A program made the position numbers and the translations under genes. Under the pieces are notes generated by a model. That model was not told the DNA's origin, made no database searches, and saw only the letters and a list, made by a program, of their open reading frames with translations. 64,000 bases of DNA from Podocnemis expansa (lineage: Eukaryota; Chordata; Testudines; Podocnemididae). Positions 1-13,100 of this stretch are shown piece by piece (within the stretch, counting starts at the first letter, position 1; every line of letters starts with the position of its first letter). The stretch covers positions 55,786,005-55,850,004 of the forward strand of contig ML681963.1 of assembly GCA_007922195.1 (NCBI GenBank), in the 5' to 3' direction.

Positions 1-751
1 TTATAAACAGGTATTTAGAAGAACAGAAGACTGAGAGTGGGAAAGACAAGGAACAGAAACTAACAAGCGTTGAAAAGGAAAAAATGAAAGAGAAGGGAAG
101 CTTCTCTGAGTTGAGTTTAGCAGATGGCAAGACAAAATCAGATCCCTACACCTCCAAAGCAGACCCTGACAAGCCTTATCGCAGCAGCCAGTCACCTAAA
201 CGCTATAAGCTTCGAGATGACTTTGAGAAGCTGAAAATGGCAGAGTTCCACAAGGAAAGTCATTATGGCAAAGAGGAGATGGATGAGCAGGATAAGAAGG
301 AAAAGGCAAAAGGCCGAAAGGATTCTGAGTTTGATGATGAGCCCAAATTCATGTCTAAAGTGGTAGCGACATCAAGCAAAAATCAGGATGAGGATAGGCC
401 AGGTAAATGGGAAGGCATGGTATTCTTACCATCTGCAAAGGAGAAGCAAAGAAAAGCTGAGGAAATGGAGGATGATCCCTATTCTGAAAGGTCTAAAAAG
501 GAAGAGAAGCTATCATCAAAGAGAGCTGAAGCTGGTCACAGAGGGTTTGTTCCTGAAAAGAATTTTAGAGTGACTGCTTACAAAGCAAGTCAGGAAAAAA
601 GTACTTCACCACCTCTGAGAAAGGCATCTGAGAGTCGGGAGAAGCCAGGAACGAAAGGAGATGGTTTAGCCACTGGCAAATCCTCCTTTTCCATTACCCG
701 GGAGGCCCAGGTCAATGTCCGAATGGATTCCTTTGATGAAGATCTTGCACG
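1..751 (+). CDS. THRAP3: THRAP3 coding exon (first in window, 5' end open)
   Basis: The frame is open from base 3 and ends at a donor, CG|GTAAGG, leaving phase 2. The segment is charged and low in complexity, rich in Lys, Glu and Asp. It includes [35 protein letters not shown] and [15 protein letters not shown], all THRAP3/BCLAF1-like, and ends in [11 protein letters not shown]. An AG at bases 9-10 could be an acceptor, so the true exon start is uncertain. Confidence 0.88.
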
Positions 752-3700
752 GTAAGGGTTTGCCTTTTAAGTAAAATCTGGGTAGTGGCTTGACTAGCCA
801 ATTTTCCCCTCACCGTAGGCTTTTGTGGCTCTCTATAAAACATGTGGGTTAAAAAAAAATCGTGCAATCAGCTACTGATATTTCATTTTTCACAGGGAGC
901 ACTTGCATCTCTAAATGTTAAGACACTAATATGACTCTAAAGTGTGGAGGTGAGTAATGTTATCCTCATTTTGCAGGTGGAGAAAAGGTTAAGTGACTTT
1001 CCCTAAGCTACACAGGAAGTCAGTGCAAAAGGACTAGTTTAGAATTTGGGAGCTCCTGGATCCTAATCCTTCATTCAGATCACACCATTCTGTGTTCAAA
1101 AGTAATCCGGTTCTGCTCCCCGCTGCCCAGAGCTACTCAGAAGGTTGCAATGTCAACAGTTATTTTAAAATGTGTTTGTTGGGCACTTTGCTCCTCTTTC
1201 TGAATGTATGGTAACTGCTAGTGAAATCCTTCTAGAAGCCCCAAAAGCCACTTACAGAAGATCTTTAGGCAGTTGTGCTTCAGGAGACCACTAGAGGATG
1301 CTCCAAAAAGTCGGTTCCACTAAAGAGAAGAACTGGCAGTCAGGAAATGTCAGTGTATTCTATGGAACACTAGAGGGAGTGCTAAAACTCGGGAGGAATG
1401 AAGAGAAAGGACCTAAGATGGCTGCTAAGGGCATGTGAGTTACATATGAGGACGTACAACATGGTTTTTAGGAATTTATATCTGAACAGCAATTATCTTC
1501 AAACATGCAAATAACAAGTGATCAGAGGAATTGTGACAGCTTTGTCATGCAGTTTAGGTGTTCTTTAAAATCCAGCCTTTTCAAGCCACAGGATTTGCTT
1601 TTACTAGAGCAATTCTATACATTGGATGCGTGCAGTGGAGATGGGTGGATTATGTTCCGCTGCAGAAGGGCGGATGGAATTCCTTCACAAAATTTAAAAA
1701 TCAAACTTTAAATTAAATAAATTTTTTCTCTTTACAGATCAATTTAAAATTAAAATTAAAATCACTTTTTCTGTTAAGCCCTGAACTTACTATATTCTGT
1801 TAAAATAAACAAACACATGCTACATTGTTGAGCCCTCTTCAATTTTAACCAGTTAAAGGGTGCTGCTTATTTATGATATACAGAATTGGAGGGAAACTCT
1901 GTTGGTATTGCATTAAGTATCTATATTTTCAGTCTGGAGTGAATTCTTTCAACAAGTGCTTTCAGTTTCTGTTGAGCTGGGAAGCGTTTACTTTAATTAC
2001 TTTTGATTCCACTGTAGCCAGTAGGTATACCAAGGCAGTTTGACTAGTTCATTTAAAGATGAGAGAGAAACCCATCAAGACCTGAAAAAGAAAAAAAGAA
2101 AGGGAAAGATTGTTTTCCTCTTAATCTAATTTGTGAATAAAAGCCTGGTGGGAGAGCGTGAAGACTTGAAGAATATGGGGCCAGAGTTTCAAAGAGATGT
2201 AACTGCCTACTGCAAATACACAAGCATGTTAGGTATCTGGTGGCATTGACTTCAGTGGGAGTCAGGCATCTAACTCTGGTGCTTTTGTAATCCCATTGCA
2301 CACTTATCTGCATCTTTGGACACCTTTGAAAATATGGCCTGTGGTGACCATAAGCAGTAAGTTCACTAACTAAACTTAATGCCTCCTATGTTTAATCAGG
2401 TTTAAATGCAGAATGTGTTTTGATAATTTTTTCTTATGTATCTGGCATAGTTAAGGTAGCTTTATTTAATCAAAAACATTCTAAAATGCTGTTTTTGTGC
2501 AGGTTTAATTGAATTTCAGTTTTTGTCCAAATGCTGCTTGACACAAATCCTGTGTAAAAAAAAAAAAAAAAAAAAAAAGTTACCATCTAGCACAGGTGTC
2601 AGCAACTTTTGCCTGCCCCTGTGCCAGGCCCACCCACCACACCCTCAGGTGGGGCCAGCAGATGGCAGGGCCAGGGACTCCTCCCTGCTGGCCTCACCCC
2701 TGCACACTGGGCTCCTGTCACCTGCTGGATGTGCTGCGCAGCTGGCGGGTAGGGCTAGGAGCCCCATGTGCTGAGGCTTTTCCCTGCCTGCCATGCTCCC
2801 TAGTGGGGGTGGGGTGGAGGAGCCGGGAGCCTTGCGCGCTGTGGCTCCTTTTCCCTGCTCGCTGTGCTCCCCAGCAGGGACGTGAGACCAGCTGCAGACA
2901 GGAGGCACACCTTATGCACAATTCTTGTGGCTCCTTTGCCCCACTGGGGGGTGGGGGGCCAGTGGAGAGAGCAGCAGCAGCGCTGTGTGCCACTCAGAAT
3001 AGGCATGCGTGCTAGGTTTGTCACATGTGCTGGGCGTTGTCAGCCCTTGATTTAGTATATAGAAATGCATCAGTTACCATTTTATAACATAAGAATGTGA
3101 ACAAATGTAAGTAATGCTATTTTATTGCTCAAATAAATACGTATAGATACACTGTGTCCTCCTGGGTAGCAAAAATTACCAAATTTAATGTCAAGGCTTT
3201 ATTTAGTTGCAAGTCAACCTGTTTTAAAGGTCCGTCTCGTTAATTAGTATTACATTTCTTTAGGAAAATAACTCAAGTAAAAATGTAGAACAAGAGCAAA
3301 ATCAAAGTTTAAAATTCCTGCTTGGTGCATGAAATCTCTTTGGTTAAATTAGTCTGTGCTGTAGCAGGTTGATGGTGAATTTTGTTCTGTACCAGGGATG
3401 TAGAGAGAAAGCAGGGAGTTTATACTGTGCTGTCTCTGTGTGTTGGAGGTGAGGGTATCCATGATGTGATGGCAAAGGATTGACTTGTATTGGGACACTT
3501 GTTGAGCAATACTGGACAGTCCGTTTTTTGAGTAACCTTTCGTTAATGGTACCCTCTCCACCCTCATTGTGGCTCTGACTGCCCCTTGAGATGAGGGATG
3601 TTCATTGTTAACAGATTCAGCTTTCATTGGATTTATTCTAGGGCAATATTAAGGTCTTACCCAACCTTTTCAGGGCTTTGGAGATCTTCTCCCGTCTTCT

Positions 3701-6700
3701 GTGGTTGCCTCTGCTGGTTTTGGAATACTTAAGACACCTAAGCATCAAATACATGGTGGCTGAGATGAGCTGCTGGGTCTGGTCCCATCCAGTTCTCTGC
3801 TTCTGAGATTTAAAAGCCCTAGATGTCAGGGGGAGGGGAAAGGTAAAATAAACTTTTTCCTTTAGAAGGCTGAGAAAGACAGCCCAGCATTTGCATATTG
3901 TATCAACATCTGGCCACAGATAGAGCAATTTATGATGAATCTTGGCAGAAAAAAGGAAACCATAGTACAGAAGCTATGTAACTGGGCAAACACAGAACCA
4001 TTGACAACAGTATTGCAGGTGATGTTCTAGTAGTACATGAAATGTGGTGGTTGGAATAAGTCCAGTTTATTGCTTTGAAGGCTGTCACTTTGCAGCTTGA
4101 AAGCTGCATCTGCTTAGCTTGCTTTTACAATGGTTATAGTTTTAAAATGTATGTTCTTTTCTAGTCCAAGCGGTTTATTGGCACAGGAACGCAAGCTGTG
4201 TCGTGACTTAGTGCACAGCAACAAAAAAGAGCAGGAGTTCCGCTCCATTTTTCACCATATCCAGTCAGCTCAGTCTCAGCGAAGCCCCTCTGAATTGTTT
4301 GCTCAGCACATAGTGACTATAGTCCATCATGTAAAAGGTGAGTCAAAAGTCTACACATTCTTGGTTGGAAGGTCACCCCCCTGCTTCTGCACCCCACTGT
4401 CTCTGTCTCTTGGAATAGTGTTGACAAGTTTTACACAGATCTCATCCTTGCTAGTTAATTATCCAAGAGAATCGCTGACCTACAGGAAAAATGATAGAGG
4501 AGGGGGAAGGCCATCTTGCCTGTCCTTGAAACAGCAAGCAGCAGTACTCTTGCAGCGGAATAGTTAGGGAGATCAGTACGGGATCTGCTGCTGTTTAGGG
4601 TATTTGAACAGATTTACGTTTTGTTTGTGTTTAAGAATATGTTCATTGTTGAACAGATTTGAGGACGAATTCACCACTGACCCAAGCAGGTGCCATTTCT
4701 CTTATTTCAAGGATGTGGCCTCCACTTTTGCCAGATTCATTGACTCTCATTCCTTTGTCTTCTAGCTACACATTTTCACTTTCTGAACCCATTGTGGACC
4801 ATGTGGTAGAGTTCACACACTTTTTCCTAAAATCTGACTTGCAGTAATTGTGTGATGTTTCTTTATTGAAAACCCCAACAGAGCATCACTTTGGGTCTTC
4901 AGGAATGACGCTGAATGAACGCTTTACAAAGTACCTAAAGAAAGTAATGGAACAAGATCAGGCTAAAAACAAGAAGAGCCCTGAAATTCACAGGTAGGAG
5001 GCATTATTTCAGTGTTTTCATAAAGCTCCAATGGTATATTTTTCTGATATTTAATAGTTAACTGTGGGGCATAAGCAGTCATGTTGTAAGAGGAAAGGTC
5101 CTCTCCTGGATTAGTAACTGACTGAAAGGTAGGAAACATAGGTAGGACTAAATAGTTGATTTTTTTGGGATGGAGAGAAGTCATGTCCCCTAGGGGTCTT
5201 TACTAGGGCCTATACTATTCAAAATTATTCAAAAATTATCTGGAAAAATGGGTAAAAAAAAGAGGTGGCAAAATTTGCAAATGATACAAAACTATTCAGG
5301 GTGGTTAAGTCCAAAGCAGAGTGCTGTGGTTTACAAAAAGATCTTTCAAAATTTGGTGACAGGGCAACCAAAAGGCAGATGGAATTCAGTGTCGATAAAT
5401 ATAAAGTGATGCACATTGCAAAACATAATCCCAACTATACACATAAAATGATGAGGTCTAAATTAGGTATTACTCCTCAAGAAAGACATCTTAGAACCAA
5501 TCCCTGTGTATAGTTCTCTGAAAATATTCACTTAGTGTGCAGAAGTTGTCAAAAAAGGTAACAGTGTTGAAAAGGACAAGGGATAGATGATGAGAGAGAA
5601 TATTGTACTGCGTCTTTATAAATCTGTGGTGCACCCACATTTTGAATGGAGCATGCAGAGCTGCTTACCCCATCTCAAAAAAGAATGGGAAAAGATACTG
5701 AATTGGAATTAGAAAAGGTCCTGAAATGGGCAACAGAAACTATTAGGGGTATGGAGAAGCTTCCACATGAGAAGAGATTAATAAGACTAGGACTTTTCCT
5801 CTTGGAAAAGAAATGACTAGCTGGATGTGTTAGAGATCTATAAAATCAGGACCAGTGTGGAGAAAGTAAGTTTTATTATTTCTTCTCACAACAAAATAAC
5901 TAGGAGTCACCAATGAAATTATGATACATACTCATGGATAAGGTGATCCGCGCATAAGATGCTGCCGGTTCTGACACCCCATAGTTCAAAAAGGGGAAGG
6001 GTGACCTGCATATAAACCAAAGTCCACCCATGGCCTCGGCCCCAACCTCCCCCCCAACACACACCCTGCACCTCTGGCTTCCCCTGAAGTCCCCAACACC
6101 CTCCCTAACCCCCCCAACCCCTGCCACTACTTTTCCCTGACACCTTGCAACCCCTGCTGCTGCTCTCCCCATACCACTGCTTTTCCTCCGTCTCCAGGAC
6201 ACCACCCGATTTGCGGGCCCTGACACTGGATCCCTCAGGCTGACCTGGGCCCTCTTACCTGGCCACTCAAGGCACCAGGGACCAACTCCTTACTGTAACC
6301 CCAGCCCGGGCTGACTCCACAACATGGCCACTCTGGCCACATGCTGGAGACTTAAAACTCCTGGGCTGGAGCTGCTGTCTGACCCATGTTTAGGCCAAGT
6401 GCCTGTTTTTAAAGTCAATTTTCAGGTATAAAAATCTTGGCTTATACATGAGTATATAGGGTAACAGGCAGTAGATTTAAAACAAATGAAAGGAAGTGTT
6501 TCTTCACAAAACACACAGTTAACTTATGGAGCTTCCTGCCAGAGTATATTGTAAAGGCCAAGACTAATGTGGTTCAAAAAAGAGCTAGGAAGATTAATGG
6601 AAAATAAGTCCGTCTTTGGCTTTTGGCCAGGGTAGACAGGGATTGCTGTGTGCCAGAAGTTGGGAATGGATCATTTGGTGATTACCTGTTCTGTTCATTG

Positions 6701-7076
6701 CCTCTGAAGCGCCTGACATGGGGACCTGTTGGACAGCAGATACTGAGCTAGATGGACTATTGGTCTGACTCAATATGGCTGTTTTTGTGTTCTCATTATT
6801 CAAAAATATGAAAGAGGTGCCAACAGTAAACAAAACTTACCAGCTGTCTTTTAGTTAGGCATATAGTAATTGCCATGCTGGTCAGTAATTTTCTATTTTC
6901 AAAGGGATAGCCGTGTTAGTCTAGTCCAGCAAAAAAAACCAAGGAGTCATGTGTCACTTTAAGTCTAACAGATTTATTTTTCATTCACCCATCTTCGAAG
7001 CATCTGACGAAGTGGGATTTTCTCCCACGAAAGCTCATGCGAAAAATAAATCTGTTAGTCTTAAAGTGCCACATGA

Positions 7077-7128
<52 letters not shown>

Positions 7129-10100
7129 GTGCAGTAATCTTCTAGTCTGCTTTCCAGACTGTGATAGTATCAGCTAATTCAGAAGACGGTACCAAAAACC
7201 CTCTAAAGACAGCTATGGAATGATCTGTCCAATGGAAAGGTGGTTCTTAGTCCTTGTTGTATAGCTGAACAGCCTAGACTCTGAAGTATGAAGGCTTATA
7301 AAATTGTTTTGATTATGTCTAGTGTAACTGGATGCTCACATCACAGACATGCCCAATTATCTTTGAATCATGCTAGTCCCAGGCTCCTGTCTTGAGGAAG
7401 TGAGATCTTTTTTTAAATAAAAATCACATGCAGATTTTCTCCTTATCACCTATACATTTCTCCTCTTTATATTTTATTTAATGTCCCCTTGTTTGTGTTT
7501 TGGTCTTCTAATGTACACAGTATTAATCCATGGTAGTAAGTGATAATACAGCCTCTGTGACATGGCTATTTCAAAATAATATCATTTTAAAATAATTCCT
7601 ACCTGTGTTTCTGTCTAATTATTGTTGTTTCCACAATGTGTATGATCATCCATGTTATTAGCTACACAAATGGAAGTGTCCAGTTTTCAGCCCAAACCCA
7701 GTTTTTGCCAGTCTCTTTTTTGGAAATGAGTATAGCCTCTGTGCCATATTTGCAATAAGCTAGATAAGTGTTCATTTGGAAATATTGGGGTTTGCCATTG
7801 AGGTAGGTCATGAAATATTGTACAAGAGACCTGTGATTTATGGGGAATAGCATAGTAGCACATGCATAGCTGGAGCCCAGTCAGTCGCAGTAAGAAACCA
7901 CGTTACAAGGACCTTCAACATACTAATGATCAGTTCATAACAGATGTTTTATGTTGATGGTCTGAATATCAGGATTTTATACACAGCATCTCACTTTCTG
8001 GGACTGATGGTCTGAACAACTTTGCTTTAAAAAGTATAGGATGTGTATTTATAATGGAAGAACTGCCTGTTTTAAAATGGCATCAGGATTATTGGGTGGC
8101 TACAATAGCTTTATGCTCTGCTTTATTTTTAGGAGGATAGATATTTCTCCCAGTACTTTTAGAAAACACGGGTTCACTCAAGAGGAAATGAAGAGCTCCA
8201 GGGAGTCTGGCACCAAGGTGAACTGTTGATCTGATCAGTAATTGAACAAAATGAGTGCATTGGGCATGAACTTAACAGTGATGTTTTCGTTTAAATTATT
8301 CTCTACTTAAGTTTGTGTTTTTCTTTTAAGGATGGGCATAATTCTAAAAATGAACTACAAAAGGGTTAATTTTTATTAAAAATGTATCAACAACCTTTGT
8401 GAAGTGGTTAGAATATGGTAAATGACCCCAAAGTCAATTGAGGTGAGCTTGAGAAAAAAAAGAGGATATTTGGAACAAGTGCCCATGATGAGAGAAGAGA
8501 CTTTTTGTGATATTTTTCTGCTTGTAAGTATTATTACATCAATTGTATACATGCGATATTTCCAACCATGTTTTCAAAAGGCGTGCATGTCAAAACGGAA
8601 AGTAAAATTAAATCCGTATCTAAACCAGATCCACTATTGCTAAGCAGATAAGTCTTGTTCTGACAATTTACTGTATCATTTCTGTTGATTGCTGTTACTT
8701 TAACACTCAGCATCTGTTTTGATAGAACAGGCCCTTGGGAGTCATATTAGCTGTTATGAGTAAAACAATGTTAAGCCCTTATATAGTCTACAAACAATCA
8801 TAAAAATGGTTTAACCTAAAATGTTAGATTTTGGGGTTTTAACCTTTGTTCGTTCACCTTCATACGTTTTTACAGTGAAGAGATTTAAACATCCTGCTGA
8901 AACCTTACTTGTTTCATATATTTGTTTTTGATTCTTTTCCAAACACACTTGTGGCTTGACATGGACGATGGTGAGATGAATATGATGGGCCTGATCTCTC
9001 AGCACCAGCTTGGCAGTGTGTATAACAAACATGGTTTTCAAACAGCTCTCCGGCCCTCCATGAAACCGATGTGATCTCACAAATGCAAATAGTTGTCTGC
9101 TGCACTGCATAAGGGAGCTGCTGATGATTTTGTCATTTACCTATCAACCATCATGTTTTGCTCTGAGTAGCAATTAAAGCTCTTTGTCTGGGGAAAAGAG
9201 AAGAGCAAACAATGCAAACAAAGCACCAACTCCCACTCCTGCTGTTAATTGAATTTAATCTTTATTTAAACCAAAAAAGTGTTTAGAAACTCATGTAAGT
9301 AAAAATTTAATAGTTAGAGAGTTACTAATTCCTCTTTTTTTATGTAATTCAAGACAAGTCTAATTATCTGGTGCATGTTGTGAATCAAGACACTTGTTTC
9401 TCAAGCATAGCTCTGTGTACGGATACTAGTCTAGGGCTACTCGGTTAACCCAGTCACTTTTCATTTTCCAAAGTAGACTCTCCGTATTGGAGTTTTATAT
9501 TCAGACACGTGTTATGCAGCCAGAACATTTCTTCTTACTAATTACATTTTAAAAGATTGTGCCCAGTATTGAAGATTTTCTGCCTACAATTGACTATGCT
9601 GTGTTTGACTGTATCTTTACTGGTTATTGGCTATTTTCTTTTCGTGATGTGCCATGCAACTTGCATTAATAGACCAGTTAGACAGAACATGGAGGGGAGA
9701 ATCTTTTGAAAAATGTCCCCTGGTTCTGTGAAATAAAAGTGCAACTGGTGGTGTCATTCAGAGATCATTGTTAGTGAAGATATTTGGTTTTGATCGACAG
9801 AGATTAAAACAAGGATCCAAGAAGGTTGATGATACTTCCCAGATAAAATTCAACAGCTGCCTGTCTCTGCCTTCTGTGTAACTCCACCCCTTGAATCAGT
9901 GACCCTGATGCTGGCATCATTTCCCTAGTGACAAACAGCTTCTGCCTGTCTCCTTCATTGCTCCCTTCAGGCTAGCATTCTAAAATTCCTTCTCTCCTTC
10001 AGGGAGATGTGTGTCAGAGAATGGGGAGAAATTCTGTTCAGTGTCAATCCTCTGTGGGACACGAGGAAGCACATAAAGCTAGGACTGCACATGCGTCCCA

Positions 10101-13100
10101 GTTATGAGACATATTTGGTTGGACTTGATTTCTCATTAGAGAACTGCTAGCCGCTAACATTCTCAGATTTCACTGACTCTGATATATAACGCAGGTTATG
10201 CTTTGGTCTCCCACTTCCTTTCTTCCTGTTATAGTGCCAAGTCAGGTTTAGACCATTTTAAAGGGGAAGAGTATGTACAAATAATATGGGAAAAACAGAA
10301 GCCATCATATAAAGATGTTACATTCTCGTAGTGAAACAGTCTTCATTTTTGAATGGTTGGTTCATAAAGCCATGTCCACCCAAAGTTTCTGCAGACATTA
10401 GCAATGGGGCTGAAGTCTTAGATAAATGGCCGTACCTTTCTGTTAAACTCTCACTTGTTCCCTGACTTTGCAGGCTGAAGGGAAATACAAAGATGACCCA
10501 GTTGACCTGCGCCTTGATATTGAACGTCGTAAAAAACATAAGGAAAGAGATCTCAAACGAGAGAAATCAAGAGAATCAGTAGACTCGAGAGATTCAAGCC
10601 ACTCAAGGGAAAAATCAACTGAGAAACCAGAGAGAACTCACAAAGGGTCAAAAAAGAAGTATGTGCGAGGCTAATCTTCACTTCCTTATTGCGTGTCAGT
10701 GCCGCTTTTATTGTGATAGGAGGAGACCTCGTGTTATGGCGTCAGTAGAAGGCCGGCTGCTGTAATTATTGGAACTAAGTGAGGTGTGCTTGCCTTCTGT
10801 GACTAGACCCAGAACTACAAAGAGGAAATACGGTGGTTGTGCATTCTGAACAATTGGGAAGCACTGTGCCAGGAAGACCCATTTATTTATTGTTGTTCCT
10901 GCCTTCCCCTCAGACAGAATGGAGAACTGCTGGCAGAGACTGCACCAGTTTGTTTTTAGGTTCATTTTAATACTTTCCCATTAGTCCCATTTTTCTTTCA
11001 ACCAAAACACAGAGATTATTTTGGCACGGTGACTTGTTTGTAATCCAGGAGAAACCTTATGCTGCATTTTTGTTTCCACTGGCCCAATAGATGACTTCAT
11101 TTGTAGATAAAAGGCCTTACTGCTCATCTGTAAGCTGGATGACACCACGTCTGTCAAAACTGGATGAAGAAAAAACCTTTCATGCACATTAATTCAGGCT
11201 GGGCCCTGGTCCATAAATGATTGTGTTCATCCTGAATTATGAGTTTTCCCATTAAAGTTAATGAGACTATTCACATGCTTCAAGTTAAACACATGCATAA
11301 GTGCTTTTCTGGATTCGGCAACCATAGATCAATGTCAGCCTCGTGGAATGGGTCTGCAATGTTCCACTAGCCAGCCATGGCTGACCGTGTTATTTTTTCT
11401 TGTAAAGGTGCAGTTTTCAAGTCTGGTCAGTATCATGGAGTGGCTTTACCTTAAATTTAGCTCTCCCATATAACAAAGAATGCAGCTAGATTTCTTTTAC
11501 AAATGTGTTTCATAACTGGAAACTCTTACCCAAAAGAGCCTCTTGAACTGAGTGAGTTTTTGTTTCTCCCATAATGATGCAGGTTACGGTATCTACTGGG
11601 GAAAGGAGGCCAGTAGGAGGACTAAGTTAGTCCTGGGTTATACTCTGCTCATGGCTCTACAATAGGTTTAAAGCCACCTGTGAAAAGAGAGCATGGCCTG
11701 GTGGGGACAGGGCACCGGACCAGGGATCAGAAGAGCTGGGTTGTTCTACTCCCCACTCTAACTGACATGCTGTGTGATCTTCACCAAATCACTTGTCATT
11801 TACTCTTTTCCCCTGTTTCATCTACTTAGTCTGTAAGATCTTTAGGGCAGCAACTGTCTGACTATGGATTTGGACAGTGTCTAGCACAGTTTGGTTCTGT
11901 TTGCAGTTGGACTCTGTTTGCAAGTAATGTAAGCTGAAAAGTGTCAGATGCTTCCTTATAGTTTGTGCAGGGCTTTAAGAGCAAATCCTGTCCTGTGATC
12001 TCTCAGAGCTGCATGTCATAGCCAGCTGTGAGTTAGTCTGTGCACAGACATAATAAGGGAGGCGGGTAGGGCGGAGGCATGATCATGTGATTTCACAGCA
12101 GACAGGTCAGTAACCACACTGGTAATTTTGTCTCCCCTCCCTCACACTCCCCCAATCCCCGGCACAGGAAACACAGGAGACTCCGGGAGCGATCCAGGTC
12201 CACTTCTTCCTCTTCACAGTCCTCTCGTTCCTATAAAGCAGAGGATTATCCAGAGGAGAGCGAGGAAAGGGAGGAGAGTACCACAGGCTTCGATAAATCC
12301 CGGCTTGGGACAAAAGAGTTCACTGGCCCGAATGAGAGAGGAAGAGCTAGGGGGACTTTTGTAAGTTACCCCCTAAATAAAACAACAGTCTTTGCACAGA
12401 TTGGTGTTTTTAACAGGTCTAGTGTGACCTTAAAAGTCACTAGAAGTATAGCAGTCTGGTGGTGGCTATATGCTCCATGGTTGCTCCCAGTCACCAGCCC
12501 ACCATATGTTCTGGAAATTGAAATTGGCAGTCTTGCTGATGATGTCTGAGATGGTATGCAATCCAGTAGGGTCATGTGCATTGGTATTTGCTCAGTGGCA
12601 CCAACAGGAGTCAAGACAAACTTGTGTCAATTAACTTTTGATGAAGCCATTTTAATGACTCGTCTGGCTGTAATTGCACTCTTTGAAATCCCTCATGTTT
12701 TAATTAAATAGCCTTGCTGTTTGCACATTGCATGTGTGAAATGCCTTCCCTTACTCTCTGTGAGTGCTTATAAACAGATAGCTGTGTACTTCTGGGGTAG
12801 CTATATAATCAGAGAAGGTCAAAAATATGACCAGTGGGTAATGAGGGTGTGGGTGGCTAGGCTAGAGTATCCTTGGCAACAGCTAGAGCTACAGGAAAAT
12901 AAAGACCTAATGCCATTTTTCTCTAAGCACTTTTCTCTGTCTCTCCCTCTTTTTTCCCCCTCCTTGTTTTCTACTGCACCAGTTCAGAGCAAGAGGGAGA
13001 GGATGGAGCAGAGGCACCTTTTCAGGAAACAATAACAACAACAACAGCAGCAGCAGCAATGACTTTCAGAAGCGAAACAGGGATGAGGAGTGGGACCCAG

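Larger units (their letters stand above)
752..4164. other. THRAP3 intron: contents
   Basis: This intron holds a MIR remnant (955-1090), an amniote repeat (2163-2335), an A run and a hAT-like element (2593-3049). I see no additional exon or RNA gene in the rest. Confidence 0.5.
6901..7127 (+). mobile_element. Short Penelope-like element with inverted arms and hammerhead-like core
   Basis: It begins with GGGATAGCCGTGTTAGTCTAG, the recurrent end of these elements in reptile genomes, then an arm with GGAGTCATGTGTCAC, a loop carrying a hammerhead-like core (7004-7042), and the inverse arm, ending in a T run. No reverse transcriptase is present, so it is non-autonomous. The family assignment rests on recognising the terminal sequence; a terminal-repeat DNA element is the alternative. 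Confidence 0.6.

Noticed and set aside
2596..3015. Open frames at 2.6-3.0 kb as a small gene
   Set aside because: They lie wholly within a GC-rich hAT-like insertion in a THRAP3 intron and exist in several overlapping frames.
5265..5513. Reverse-transcriptase-like open frame as a domesticated gene
   Set aside because: It is the remnant of a CR1 LINE with stops and frameshifts on both sides; the frame is short and the element is interrupted by another transposon.
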